NCBI GenBank assembly: GCA_019739225.1
Contig: JAHHDT010000006.1
Coordinates: 667,501 to 731,500, forward strand
DNA length: 64,000 nt
Direction of reading: 5' to 3'
Source of the DNA: Aquamicrobium sp.
Lineage (GTDB): Bacteria; Pseudomonadota; Alphaproteobacteria; Rhizobiales; Rhizobiaceae
Notes under the pieces: model-generated
What the model saw: the letters and a program-made list of their open reading frames with translations, nothing else
What the model was told of the DNA's origin: nothing
Databases searched by the model: none
Shown: one piece after another, positions 34,894 through 43,755 of the stretch
Layout of the letters: the number at the start of each line of letters is the position of its first letter
Numbering within the stretch: position 1 is the stretch's first letter
Translations under genes and position numbers: made by a program

Positions 34894-36558
34894 ATGAGCA
34901 GACAGCCGTTCAAATTTCCCGAAATCGGACCGCATGCCGTGCGGCCATGGGCTGTACGCAAGGGCTACGCGGACGAGCATTTCCTGTCCGACTACCGTTT
35001 CCAGTTTCCGCGTGAGGATCCGGACCTGGCAGAGGTGTTCGTCTACACCGACCGGATGTCTTACGATCCGGGCGAGACGGTCGAGTTTCACGGTTCCACG
35101 ACGGCGGACGAATGGTCGATCCAGATCTATCGCGACGGCTTTCGGCCGGAGATGGTGCACGAGGCATTCGGACTGCCCGGCAGTTTTACCAAAACCTCCG
35201 AGACCGCCTATATGGACGGCTGCGACTGGCCGGTGCTTCACCGCTGGGAAATACCCCGCGACCAGCGTTCCGGCTTCTACCGCGTGGTCTCCACCTGCAT
35301 GCGCAAGGACGGCGAGCGCTTTGTCCAGCATCATTTCGTCGTGGTGCGGCCGACGGCGCAAACCCGCAAGGGGAAAATCCTGTTCATGCTCGCCACGGGC
35401 ACCTGGACAGCCTACAACGACTGGGGCGGGGCCAACCATTATTTCGGCACGTGGGGAGCGAACAAGAACGAGGGATCACCGATCCTCTCGCTGCAGAGGC
35501 CTTGGACCCGAGGCATGATATGGCTGCCCAAGGGAGCGGCCCGCATCACCGTCGCGCCGCTTCCCGACATGAACGACGCGCCGCGTTTTCCATCCAAGGA
35601 ATGGGGCTATTCCGGCGGCTGGGGGCAATATTACGCGGCTGCGGGGTGGGCGCAGTTCGACCGGCATTTTGCCGTTTGGGCCGAGCGCGAAGGCTACGAT
35701 TTCGACATCATCACCCAGACCGACCTGCATTACCGTCCCGAGATCCTCGACGACTATTCCTGTCTCGTGACCGTCGGCCATGACGAATACTGGTCATGGG
35801 ACATGCGCAAGGCGGTGGAGGATTTCGTCGAGCGCGGCGGCGGCTTTTCGCGCTTCGGCGGCAATTTCCTGTGGCAGATCAGGCTGGAGGACGACGGGCG
35901 CCAGCAGCATTGCTGGAAGTTCAAGGCGCCTGCCATGGACCCGGTGCGCGACGATCCGGAGCGCAAGCATCTGCTGACGGCCTCGTGGGAAAGCGGCGGC
36001 GTCAACTGGCCGGGCGCTTCCACGGTAGGCGTGAACGGATGCCATGGCATGTATGGAAGCTGGGGCGGTTTCGCGCCGCGCGGGTCGCGCGGGTTCACCG
36101 TCTACCGGCCGGAGCACTGGGCGTTCGCCGGCACAGACCTGCGCTATGCCGATGTCTTCGGCGCCGAGGCCGGTATATTCGGCTACGAGGTCGACGGGCT
36201 CGACTATACCTTCAAGCAGGGTCTTCCCTATCCGGTCGAAGCGCCTGGTGTGCCGGAGGAGATCGATATCCTCGCCATGAGCCCCGCCGTCCTGTTCGAA
36301 TACGAGCATGAGGGCGAGGGCGTGCGCTACTACGTCCGGGACAGCGATCTGAATGGTCTTGCCGAACTCGCACCCGACGAGACGCCGGTCGCGCGGCGCA
36401 AGTTCCAGTACGGATCGGGCATGGTCGTTGGCATGAAGCGCGGCAAGGGCGAGGTGCTGACGGCGGGTAGCTGCGAATGGATCATGGGGCTGACCCGAAG
36501 CGACGCCTTCACCGAGCAGATCACCCGCAACGCGCTTGACCGCTTCACCGCCGATTGA
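34894..36558 (+). CDS. N,N-dimethylformamidase large-subunit-like protein
   Basis: The 554-residue cytoplasmic protein matches the N,N-dimethylformamidase beta/large subunit-like family. An N-terminal beta domain (VFVYTDRMSYDPGETVEFHG) is followed by TWTAYNDWGGANHYF, EREGYDFDIITQTDLH and VTVGHDEYWSWDMRKAV with RFGGNFLWQI. The EYW segment lies where the iron-binding tyrosine/glutamate set of the characterised enzyme is expected, but residue identity is uncertain. It is shorter than the known large subunit (about 760), and no small-subunit gene is seen nearby. It is downstream of GntR2 and divergent from the polyamine-type ABC genes. It may hydrolyse an amide of a substrate taken up by that transporter. 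Confidence 0.75.
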   Translation: MSRQPFKFPEIGPHAVRPWAVRKGYADEHFLSDYRFQFPREDPDLAEVFVYTDRMSYDPGETVEFHGSTTADEWSIQIYRDGFRPEMVHEAFGLPGSFTKTSETAYMDGCDWPVLHRWEIPRDQRSGFYRVVSTCMRKDGERFVQHHFVVVRPTAQTRKGKILFMLATGTWTAYNDWGGANHYFGTWGANKNEGSPILSLQRPWTRGMIWLPKGAARITVAPLPDMNDAPRFPSKEWGYSGGWGQYYAAAGWAQFDRHFAVWAEREGYDFDIITQTDLHYRPEILDDYSCLVTVGHDEYWSWDMRKAVEDFVERGGGFSRFGGNFLWQIRLEDDGRQQHCWKFKAPAMDPVRDDPERKHLLTASWESGGVNWPGASTVGVNGCHGMYGSWGGFAPRGSRGFTVYRPEHWAFAGTDLRYADVFGAEAGIFGYEVDGLDYTFKQGLPYPVEAPGVPEEIDILAMSPAVLFEYEHEGEGVRYYVRDSDLNGLAELAPDETPVARRKFQYGSGMVVGMKRGKGEVLTAGSCEWIMGLTRSDAFTEQITRNALDRFTAD

Positions 36559-36577
36559 GCACCTGTCGTCGGCACGG

Positions 36578-37222
36578 TCAGACGAAGCGCGTAGCGATCA
36601 TCCTGGCGAAGCTGCGCACGAGCGCGCTGCGCGCATGGTGATCGGGTTCGAACTGGCTCTGGGTGTTGAGGCCGCGCAGGAAGACGCGGCACATCGTCCA
36701 GAGTTCGCGCTGCTCGTCCTCGGCCAGCCCGTGGAGCAGATAGTTGGCGGCCAGTGAATCGTTGATCGCGCGGTTCCAGCGGACGAATGTCTCCGAGATG
36801 CGGCCTTTGAGCGCGACGTCCGTGCGGGTGGCGACGAGGATTTCAAGCAAAGCGCGGCCTTCGCGCGTGTCGACGAGCCTTTCCCACATCCAGACGATGT
36901 CCGCCTCGACGGCCGAAATCCGCTGCTCGGCGGTATCGAAATGTCTCGATCCCTTGCGCGGCGGCACCAGAGTGGGCTGCAACAGTCGCTCGGCCGTGAC
37001 GACCATCAGCTCTTCCTTGCTCGGGAAGTGATGGGTCAACGCACCACGCGAAATTCCGGCGTGCTCCTGAATGCGGTTGATGCTCGTTTCCGCATAGCCA
37101 TGCTCGTCGAGGCAGTCGATGACGGCCCGCACGATGCGGTCGCGGGCAACGATCGCCTGCTGTTCCTTTCGCGATGCGGTGGGTGGTTCCGGTCTGTCGG
37201 ACGCGGTGTCTGGTTTGTTCAT
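36578..37222 (-). CDS. TetR-family transcriptional regulator
   Basis: This 214-residue regulator has a TetR HTH at about 20-70 (IVRAVIDCLDEHGYAETSIN, then RIQEHAGISRGALTHHFPSK). ATG 37222 (MNKPDTAS) is preferred to a start at 37297, which would place the operator inside the gene. It is divergent from the crotonase-AtuA-like genes, and the perfect dyad at 37260-37277 lies between them. Acyl-CoA compounds are common ligands of such regulators. Confidence 0.88.
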   Translation of the reverse strand: MNKPDTASDRPEPPTASRKEQQAIVARDRIVRAVIDCLDEHGYAETSINRIQEHAGISRGALTHHFPSKEELMVVTAERLLQPTLVPPRKGSRHFDTAEQRISAVEADIVWMWERLVDTREGRALLEILVATRTDVALKGRISETFVRWNRAINDSLAANYLLHGLAEDEQRELWTMCRVFLRGLNTQSQFEPDHHARSALVRSFARMIATRFV

Positions 37223-37259
37223 CGGCAAATCTATAAACGCAACGCCACCATCTAGACAA

Positions 37260-37277
37260 ACAGAACGTTCGTTCTGT
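37260..37277. promoter_or_regulatory. TetR operator candidate
   Basis: ACAGAACG-TT-CGTTCTGT has perfect 8-nt arms, a typical TetR operator form. It lies 38 nt from each divergent start codon, where bound repressor would block both the tetR and crotonase promoters. Confidence 0.75.
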
Positions 37278-37315
37278 ATCTTGCCAGTAAGTTGCATGTC
37301 CTCAGGAGGAAACCG

Positions 37316-38119
37316 ATGTCCGCGCTACCGCAAACCGAAACCCTTCTGCTGGAACAGGAAGACGGCTGGCTGACCGTATGGCTGAACCGGCCGGAAGCGC
37401 GCAATGCGCTGTCCAACGAGATGGCCGAAGAGCTGCATGCGGTGGCCCGCTCGCTCGCCGATAATCGCGATATTCGCGGGGTGACCTTTCGTGGGAAGGG
37501 TGGCACCTTTTGCGCCGGCGGCGACCTGAAGGGCTTTCGCGCGATCACGGAAGGCGGGCAGAGCCAGGCCGACGTTGCCGCATTCAGCCGCCGCGCCGGC
37601 GAGCTTTTTCATGCCATCAACGAACTGCCGCAAGTGACGGTGATGCTGGTCGAGGGTGCGGCGATGGCTGGCGGGCTCGGGCTGGTCTGTGCTGGCGATT
37701 TCGTTGCTGTCACCGCCGACGCGAAATTCGCGCTGACCGAAACCATGCTCGGCATCCCGCCCGCGCAGATCGCGCCGCTCATCGTCCAGCGGATCGGGCT
37801 CGCCAAGGCGCGGAGGATCATGCTGACGGCCGCGCGCTTCGACGGCAACGAGGCGCTTGCTCTGGGCATCGCCGATGCCGTGGTGCCGACCGGCGAAGAT
37901 TTCGCCGCGCACGAGGCGGGGCTGCGCAAGAGCGTGCGCCTGTGCGCGCCGGGCGCAAACGCTGCAACCAAGCAACTCGTGCTCGCCGCGCCGCACCTGA
38001 CGCGCGACGAGATGCTGGACCGCGCGGCGGAGGGCTTCGCCTCGTGCCTGTTGGGTGAGGAGGGCCGCGAGGGCGTGGCCTCCTTCCTCGAAAAGCGCAA
38101 GCCGCGCTGGGCCGTCTGA
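37316..38119 (+). CDS. Enoyl-CoA hydratase/isomerase family protein
   Basis: The 267-residue crotonase has oxyanion-hole segments GGTFCAGGDLKGF and AAMAGGLGLVCAGDF. The second glutamate of classical hydratases is present (ALTETMLGIPPAQ), but the first (GGGCE in rat crotonase) is glycine here. Such half sets occur in hydratases of branched substrates, including the AtuE type. AGGAGGA precedes ATG 37316. It lies 20 nt before the AtuA-like gene and is probably co-transcribed with it under TetR control. Confidence 0.88.
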   Translation: MSALPQTETLLLEQEDGWLTVWLNRPEARNALSNEMAEELHAVARSLADNRDIRGVTFRGKGGTFCAGGDLKGFRAITEGGQSQADVAAFSRRAGELFHAINELPQVTVMLVEGAAMAGGLGLVCAGDFVAVTADAKFALTETMLGIPPAQIAPLIVQRIGLAKARRIMLTAARFDGNEALALGIADAVVPTGEDFAAHEAGLRKSVRLCAPGANAATKQLVLAAPHLTRDEMLDRAAEGFASCLLGEEGREGVASFLEKRKPRWAV

Positions 38120-38139
38120 ACAGCGGGAGCGAGACAAAC

Positions 38140-39957
38140 GTGACTGAAGAAAAGATCATACGTATCGGCGGGGCCGCGGCCGCGTGGGGCGATACCATCC
38201 TTGGTGCAAGACAGCTCGTGGAGAAGGGCAATGTCGACTATCTGGTCGGCGACTACCTTGCCGAGGTCACCATGGCGCTGCTTGCCCGCGCCAAGGCCAA
38301 GGCGCCCGATGGCGGTTACATTCCCGACTGGCTCGCTTCTGTGAAGCCGCTCCTGCCGGAGATCAAGCGCCAGGGTATCAAGCTGATAACCAACAGCGGC
38401 GGCATGAACCCGCTTGCCTGTCGCGATGCTTTTCTGGCGGCAGCCGCCGAAGCGGGGCTCGAATTCGACGTTGCCGTTGTTACCGGGGACGACCTGACGC
38501 CCTTCGCGCAGGACATCAAGGATGCGCAGCCGACGGAGATGTTTTCCGGTGCGCCGCTGCCGAATGCATTCGCCTCGATGAACGCCTATCTCGGCGCCGG
38601 TGCGATCGCGGAAGCGCTGGCAAAAGGCGCCGACGTGGTCATCACCGGCCGCGTGGTGGATTCGGCGATGGTGCTGGGGCCGCTGATGCACGAGTTCGGC
38701 TGGCAGGCCGACGACTATGATCGGCTCTCGGCCGGCAGCCTTGCAGGACACGTCATCGAGTGCGGCGCACAGGCAACCGGCGGACTGTTCACCGATTGGC
38801 AGGACGTCGCCGACGGCTGGAGCGACATGGGCTTTCCCATCGTCGAATGCGCAAAGGACGGCAGCTTCGTCGTGACCAAGGCCGAGGGTACCGGGGGCAA
38901 GGTGACGACCGGCACTGTGGCGGAGCAGATCGTCTACGAGATCGGCGACCCGCAATCCTATCATCTGCCTGACGTCGTCTGCGACTTCTCCGAGGTGACG
39001 CTCGAACAGGTGGCGGAGGATCGCGTGCGCGTGTCGAACGCGAAGGGCAGGGCGCCCGGGCCGGACTATAAGGTCTGCGGCACCTATGTCGACGGCTTCC
39101 GCATCGTCACGACCTACATGGTCGCGGGCTGGCAGGCCGGCCGAAAAGGTCGCCGGACGGCCGAGGCGCTGGTGGAGCGCACTGGACGGCTGATGGCAGC
39201 CAAGGGGTTCGCTCCCTATCGCGAAGTTTCCATCGAGGTGATCGGCGCCGAAGACACTTACGGCGCGAATGCGCGCGCCTTCGAAGCGCGCGAGGTGATC
39301 GTCAAGATCGGCCTCAAGCACGAAGACATGAAGGCGCTGGAGATTTTCGCGCGGGAGTTCGCCCATCCGGGCGTCGCCATGGCGCAGGGGCTGACCGGGG
39401 TGCTTCATGGCCGCCCGAAGCCGACGCCGGTCCTGCGTGTCCATTCCTTCCTCTGGCCGAAGGACAAGGTGCCGGTAACGATCCACCGGGGCGAAGAAAC
39501 GACGCGCCTGCCTGCGATGCCAGGCCAGAGCGCCGATGCGCCCGCTGCACATCCCGCTCCCCAGTCGGAAGCCGCAAGCGGCCCGACCGCAACGGTTCCT
39601 CTGCGCGCCTTGGCCTGGGGGCGCAGCGGCGACAAGGGCAACCACGCCAATATCGGGGTGATCGCGCGCCGTCCGGAATTCTTTTCGGTAATCGCGGAGC
39701 AGGTCACCGAGGAGCGCATGGCGCAGTTCTTCGCGCATTATCTGGAAGGTCCGGTGCACCGCTACGTGATGCCCGGGTTCCACGCGCTCAATTTCCTGCT
39801 GGAGAACGTGCTGGGCGGCGGCGGCACCGCCTCGCTGCGCTATGACCCGCAGGCCAAGACCTATGCGCAGATGTTCCTCGACCTGCCCGTCGAGGTGCCG
39901 TCGGCGTGGCTGGACAAGGGTGGCGTTCTCGCAGGCTGGGGCGATGCGCTCGAATGA
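38140..39957 (+). CDS. AtuA-like acyclic terpene utilization family protein (DUF1446 plus C-terminal domain)
   Basis: The 605-residue protein has the AtuA/DUF1446 core at about residues 5-450 (IRIGGAAAAWGDTILGARQL, ITNSGGMNPLACRDAF, DVVITGRVVDSAMVLGPL). At about 485-600 follows the AtuA-associated ferredoxin-like domain (RALAWGRSGDKGNHANIGVI), here fused in one chain. AtuA proteins belong to citronellol/geraniol degradation clusters, but their reaction is not established. The start is GTG with GGGAGCGAG upstream. The biotin carboxylase and carboxyltransferase genes (AtuC/AtuF) of the classical pathway are not in the window, so the substrate probably differs. Confidence 0.83.
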   Translation: MTEEKIIRIGGAAAAWGDTILGARQLVEKGNVDYLVGDYLAEVTMALLARAKAKAPDGGYIPDWLASVKPLLPEIKRQGIKLITNSGGMNPLACRDAFLAAAAEAGLEFDVAVVTGDDLTPFAQDIKDAQPTEMFSGAPLPNAFASMNAYLGAGAIAEALAKGADVVITGRVVDSAMVLGPLMHEFGWQADDYDRLSAGSLAGHVIECGAQATGGLFTDWQDVADGWSDMGFPIVECAKDGSFVVTKAEGTGGKVTTGTVAEQIVYEIGDPQSYHLPDVVCDFSEVTLEQVAEDRVRVSNAKGRAPGPDYKVCGTYVDGFRIVTTYMVAGWQAGRKGRRTAEALVERTGRLMAAKGFAPYREVSIEVIGAEDTYGANARAFEAREVIVKIGLKHEDMKALEIFAREFAHPGVAMAQGLTGVLHGRPKPTPVLRVHSFLWPKDKVPVTIHRGEETTRLPAMPGQSADAPAAHPAPQSEAASGPTATVPLRALAWGRSGDKGNHANIGVIARRPEFFSVIAEQVTEERMAQFFAHYLEGPVHRYVMPGFHALNFLLENVLGGGGTASLRYDPQAKTYAQMFLDLPVEVPSAWLDKGGVLAGWGDALE

Positions 39958-39979
39958 CCGCTTGCACCCAGATAGTTCT

Positions 39980-39991
39980 ATAGTACACTAT
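39980..39991. promoter_or_regulatory. Inverted repeat upstream of crotonase-TRAP genes
   Basis: ATAGT-AC-ACTAT lies in a short AT-rich stretch before the gene at 40034. The similar half ATAGTA occurs at 48921-48934 upstream of the CoA-transferase gene. It may be a site for the HutC-type regulator encoded at 46075; this is weak. Confidence 0.35.
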
Positions 39992-40033
39992 TACGTACTT
40001 TAGCGCGCGATCAATCGGGAGGAGTGATCCGGC

Positions 40034-40834
40034 GTGGCAGGTTTCGAAACGATAGCGCTTGATGTCGACGGTGGCGTGGCAACGCTGACGCTGAAGCGAC
40101 CCGAGCGCCGCAACGCCATCGACATGACCATGCGCGCCGAGCTGCGCGAAGCCGTCGATCGACTGGTTCGCGACGCTGCCATCCACGCCTGTGTCTTGAC
40201 CGGATCCGGAGGCAGCTTCTGCGCGGGCGGCGACATCACGTCGATGCGCGACAGGAAGCCCGGCATCGAAGATGCGCGCGAGCGGATGCGCCAGACCGGC
40301 GAAACCGTGCTCGCGCTTCTTTCTCTTGAAAAGCCGTTAATCGCGGCTGTCGACGGTCCTGCCTACGGCGCGGGCTTTGGCCTGGCTGCCGCGGCTGATT
40401 TTGTCGTGGCGACGCTGCGGGCGCGGTTCTGCGCGTCGTTCGCGCGTATCGGACTGGTGCCGGATTTTGCGCTCCACCACTCGCTGCCGCGACGGGTTGG
40501 GATGGGACGGGCAAGGGAACTCATCCTCAGCGCACGGGAAGTCGATGCGGAGGAGGCGTTGGCGCTGGGCATCGTTTCGCGAGTCGTCGCAGAAGACCGG
40601 TTGATTGCAACGGCGACAGCGATGGCAAAGGGTTTTGTGGAGGCATCCGCGACGGCATTCGCCCTGTCGAAGAACCTTCTCAACCAGAGCTACGGGCTCG
40701 ACCTGCGGCAGACGGTGGAGGCAGAGAGCCTCGCCCAGGCAGCCTGTCTCGAGACGGCATATCACAAGGAAGCGGCTCAACGCTTCCTCGACGGAAAGCC
40801 GCCGCGCTTCCGCTGGCAGGTCGATCCGGCGTGA
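40034..40834 (+). CDS. Enoyl-CoA hydratase/isomerase family protein (PaaG/ECI-like)
   Basis: The 266-residue crotonase has GGSFCAGGDITSM and GPAYGAGFGLAAAADF. Both classical hydratase glutamates are absent. RIGLVPDFALHHSLPRRVG places an aspartate where PaaG-type isomerases use one, so an isomerase is more likely than a hydratase. GTG start with GGGAGGAG upstream. It is 46 nt before the TRAP binding-protein gene. Confidence 0.85.
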   Translation: MAGFETIALDVDGGVATLTLKRPERRNAIDMTMRAELREAVDRLVRDAAIHACVLTGSGGSFCAGGDITSMRDRKPGIEDARERMRQTGETVLALLSLEKPLIAAVDGPAYGAGFGLAAAADFVVATLRARFCASFARIGLVPDFALHHSLPRRVGMGRARELILSAREVDAEEALALGIVSRVVAEDRLIATATAMAKGFVEASATAFALSKNLLNQSYGLDLRQTVEAESLAQAACLETAYHKEAAQRFLDGKPPRFRWQVDPA

Positions 40835-40879
40835 ACGTTACCAGCACCAAGAACCAGAAAAATTCTGATGGAGGAAAGC

Positions 40880-41905
40880 ATGAAGATCACCAATGCCCTT
40901 AAAGTGGCCGGCATCGCGCTGGCCGCCTCGCTTGCATCGACCACGCTCTACGCGCAGGAAAAGATCGTCCTGAAATATGCGGACCAGTTTCCGCTGACTC
41001 ATGCCGGCTCAAAGCTTTCGGCGCAGCCGTTCAAGCAGATGGTCGAGGAGCGCAGCGAGGGGCGCATCGAGGTGCAGCTCTATCCGGCCGAGCAGCTTGC
41101 AAAGGCCGCCGGGCTGCTGGACGCGGTGCGCAACCGTGTTACCGACATCGCCATGGTCGGCGTCGTCTATGTCAGCGATCGCATGCCGCTGACCAGCGCT
41201 GTCGAACTGCCGGGGCTCTTCACCGATTCCGTTGCCGGTTCCATCGCTTTCACCAAGCTGGCCCAGAACGAACTCCTGGAAAGCGAATATCTGCGCAACG
41301 GCGTGCGTCCGCTCTTCACCATGGTGACGCCGCCCTACCAGGCGATGTTTGCCAAGAAGACCGAGCTCAACGATGTCAGCGAGCTTGAGGGCGTGAAGAT
41401 GCGTGCCGCCGGCGCGACCGGCGAACTCATCGCCAGTTCGCTCGGCGCCGTGCCAGTGCGTGTGCCGGCCTCGGACCTCTACCTCGCCTTGGAGCGTGGC
41501 ACCGTCGATGGCGCGATCTACAATCCGCCGAGCCTCTTTGCCTACAAGATCGAGGAGGTGCTTTCCTCCATCACGACCAATGCGAGCCTCGGCACCGTGG
41601 CCTTCGCGGCCCTGGTGAACGAGGACGTATGGCAGGGCCTTCCGGAAGACGCCCGGAAGGTGGTTTCCGAGGTTGCCACCGAGATCGGCGAAACGATGGC
41701 CGCCGGGTTCAAGGATCAGACCGGGTCCGCATACGATAAGCTGGAAGAGCTCGGCATCAAGCTGATCGAGCTGTCGCCCGAAACGCAGGCCCAGTTTACC
41801 GAAAAGCTGCAATCGGTGGAGGCCGAATGGGTGAAGCAGATGGAAGGGCGTGGACTGCCCGGCAAGGCGACCCTCGACGCCTATCGTTCGTACCTCCAGG
41901 AATAA
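40880..41905 (+). CDS. TRAP transporter substrate-binding protein (DctP type)
   Basis: The 341-residue periplasmic protein has a signal peptide (cleavage near LYAQEKI, residue 30). The DctP pattern is clear: LKYADQFPLTHAGSKL, GRIEVQLYPAEQL, LEGVKMRAAGATGELI (the conserved arginine that binds the substrate carboxylate is in this block) and ALERGTVDGAIYNP. ATG 40880 follows GGAGGAAAG; the ATG at 40868 overlaps that site. It probably captures the carboxylic acid that the neighbouring CoA-transferases activate. Confidence 0.93.
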   Translation: MKITNALKVAGIALAASLASTTLYAQEKIVLKYADQFPLTHAGSKLSAQPFKQMVEERSEGRIEVQLYPAEQLAKAAGLLDAVRNRVTDIAMVGVVYVSDRMPLTSAVELPGLFTDSVAGSIAFTKLAQNELLESEYLRNGVRPLFTMVTPPYQAMFAKKTELNDVSELEGVKMRAAGATGELIASSLGAVPVRVPASDLYLALERGTVDGAIYNPPSLFAYKIEEVLSSITTNASLGTVAFAALVNEDVWQGLPEDARKVVSEVATEIGETMAAGFKDQTGSAYDKLEELGIKLIELSPETQAQFTEKLQSVEAEWVKQMEGRGLPGKATLDAYRSYLQE

Positions 41906-41916
41906 TCGACACCCTT

Positions 41917-41941
41917 GCTCCCGGACGCATTGTCCGGGAGC
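41917..41941 (+). other. Stable hairpin between dctP and dctQ
   Basis: GCTCCCGGAC-GCATT-GTCCGGGAGC is a perfect 10-bp stem with a 5-nt loop. No T run follows. Hairpins at this place usually protect the binding-protein message from 3' decay or cause partial termination, so the binding protein is made in excess over the membrane subunits. Confidence 0.8.
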
Positions 41942-41962
41942 GCCCTACCTGCGGAGCATACC

Positions 41963-42463
41963 ATGCCCAGACCGCTGGAGCGCGCGCTGTCCTTCTTCGA
42001 TCGAATTTTCATGGCGATCGCGCAACTCGCGATCTTCGTCATGATGTTGTCGATCAGCGTCGATGCGCTCGGACGCTATCTCTTCAATCGTCCTCTGCAG
42101 GGCAGCTTCGAGTTCACGACGCTGTACCTGATGGTCATCCTCACATTTCTGGGCTTGCCGGCGACATATGCGAGTGGCGGCCACATCCGGCTCGACGTGC
42201 TGAAGCCCTGGCTGGCTCGCATTCCGGGCAACCCGGTCGAACGTGTGAACGCGCTGATCGCCGCCGGCATCTTCGGTTTTCTTGCCTGGCATTCCGGCAT
42301 CGAGGCTGTGTCGAAATTCATAGACCGGGACACCAGCTTCGGCGTCATCCAGTTTCCGCTCTACTGGAGCTATGTATGGGTTCCTCTCGGTTGCGGACTG
42401 CTTGCGTTGCGGCTCGCCGTCGAGATCGTCTTCCCGCGCTCCGACCTTGAGGGAGACGAGTGA
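41963..42463 (+). CDS. TRAP transporter small membrane subunit (DctQ type)
   Basis: The 166-residue inner-membrane protein has four predicted helices (for example IAQLAIFVMMLSISVDALGR and YLMVILTFLGLPATYASGGH, the DctQ signature). ATG 41963 follows GGAGCATACC. Its stop shares a base with the large-subunit start (TGATG). Confidence 0.92.
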   Translation: MPRPLERALSFFDRIFMAIAQLAIFVMMLSISVDALGRYLFNRPLQGSFEFTTLYLMVILTFLGLPATYASGGHIRLDVLKPWLARIPGNPVERVNALIAAGIFGFLAWHSGIEAVSKFIDRDTSFGVIQFPLYWSYVWVPLGCGLLALRLAVEIVFPRSDLEGDE

Positions 42464-43755
42464 TGGTTTCCGTTGCCGTCGGAATGACCCTGCTTCTTTT
42501 CGTGCTACTGCTCGCGGGTATGCCGGTCGCCTTCACAATGCTGACCACCGGTGCGCTGGGCCTTTACCTGACAGGTGGCATCTATCCGCTGATCGGGGTT
42601 ATCAAGACCGCTCCGTACGAGCACGTGACAAGCTACACGCTGTCGACGCTGCCGATGTTCGTATTGATGGCGGAGTTCCTGACGGCTGGCCGCTTCACAC
42701 GCGACCTGTTCGCGGCCTCGCACAAATGGCTCGGTCATATGCGCGGCGGTATCGCCTATGCCGCGGTTGCGGGAGGCGTGATGCTTTCCGCAGTCTCGGG
42801 ATCCAGCACGGCTGCCGCCGGCACGCTCGCCGCAGCCGCCCATCCCGAGATGCGTCGCTACGGCTACAACGACAGCTTTTCTACCGGCGCGCTGGCGGTG
42901 ATCGGCACGCTCGCCATCATGATCCCACCCTCCATCGGCCTCGTCCTCTTCGGCGTATTCACGGAAACGTCCGTGGGTGCGTTGCTGATGGCCGGCCTGC
43001 TGCCGGGGGCGCTGACCGCTGTCAGCTACGCGCTCACGATCGCCTTCATCGTCAGACGCGACCCGGAAGCAGCGCCGACGGTCGCAGAGCCGGTGCCCAT
43101 GCGCGAGAAGATCGCGGGGCTTATGCCCGTATGGCCGATCCTGCTGCTGATGGGATCGATGATCGCGGCGATCTATTCCGGCGCGATCACGCCGACGGAA
43201 GTCGGTGCGGTGGGCGCGCTCGCCGCGCTCGTGATCGCCATTGCCATGCGCCGCATGGGTTGGAGCGATTTCCTGCATGCCCTGTCGACGGCCACGCGTA
43301 ATTCCGCGATGATCCTTGCCATCATTGCATGCTCGGCGGTGTTCGGCATCTTCCTGACGCTGACCGGCGTGACGCAGAACCTGCTGATGGCGATCCAGGC
43401 CGCCGACGTGCCGCCCTTCGTGGTGCTGCTGTGCGTTCTGCTCATGCTGCTCGTGCTCGGTTTCTTCCTGGATCAGTTGGCGATCCTCGTCCTGACCCTG
43501 CCGCTGACGTTCCCGTTGCTTGCCGGTCTTGGTTATGAGCCCGTCTGGCTTGGTATTCTCTTCGTGAAGGCCGCCGAGATCGGGCTCATCACGCCACCGA
43601 TGGGCATCAATGTCTTCGTCGTCGCGAGCACCACAAAGGTTCCCGTCGGCAAGGTCTTCCGCGGCGTATGGCCCTTCGTGATCGCGGAACTGATCGTGCT
43701 AGCCGTTCTGATCGCGTTCCCCGCGATTTCGCTCTGGCTGCCGGGGAGAATGTGA
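42463..43755 (+). CDS. TRAP transporter large membrane subunit (DctM type)
   Basis: The 430-residue inner-membrane protein has about twelve helices. Typical segments are LLLAGMPVAFTML, GGVMLSAVSGSSTAAAGTL, LAIMIPPSIGLVLFGV and PPMGINVFVVA. It is the sodium-coupled channel subunit. TGATG overlaps link it to both DctQ and the following CoA-transferase gene, so uptake and CoA activation are encoded on one message. Confidence 0.93.
   Translation: MVSVAVGMTLLLFVLLLAGMPVAFTMLTTGALGLYLTGGIYPLIGVIKTAPYEHVTSYTLSTLPMFVLMAEFLTAGRFTRDLFAASHKWLGHMRGGIAYAAVAGGVMLSAVSGSSTAAAGTLAAAAHPEMRRYGYNDSFSTGALAVIGTLAIMIPPSIGLVLFGVFTETSVGALLMAGLLPGALTAVSYALTIAFIVRRDPEAAPTVAEPVPMREKIAGLMPVWPILLLMGSMIAAIYSGAITPTEVGAVGALAALVIAIAMRRMGWSDFLHALSTATRNSAMILAIIACSAVFGIFLTLTGVTQNLLMAIQAADVPPFVVLLCVLLMLLVLGFFLDQLAILVLTLPLTFPLLAGLGYEPVWLGILFVKAAEIGLITPPMGINVFVVASTTKVPVGKVFRGVWPFVIAELIVLAVLIAFPAISLWLPGRM

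Noticed and set aside
37609-39783. 724-codon minus-strand frame opposite the AtuA-like gene
   Set aside because: Antisense shadow of the crotonase and AtuA-like genes without domain content.
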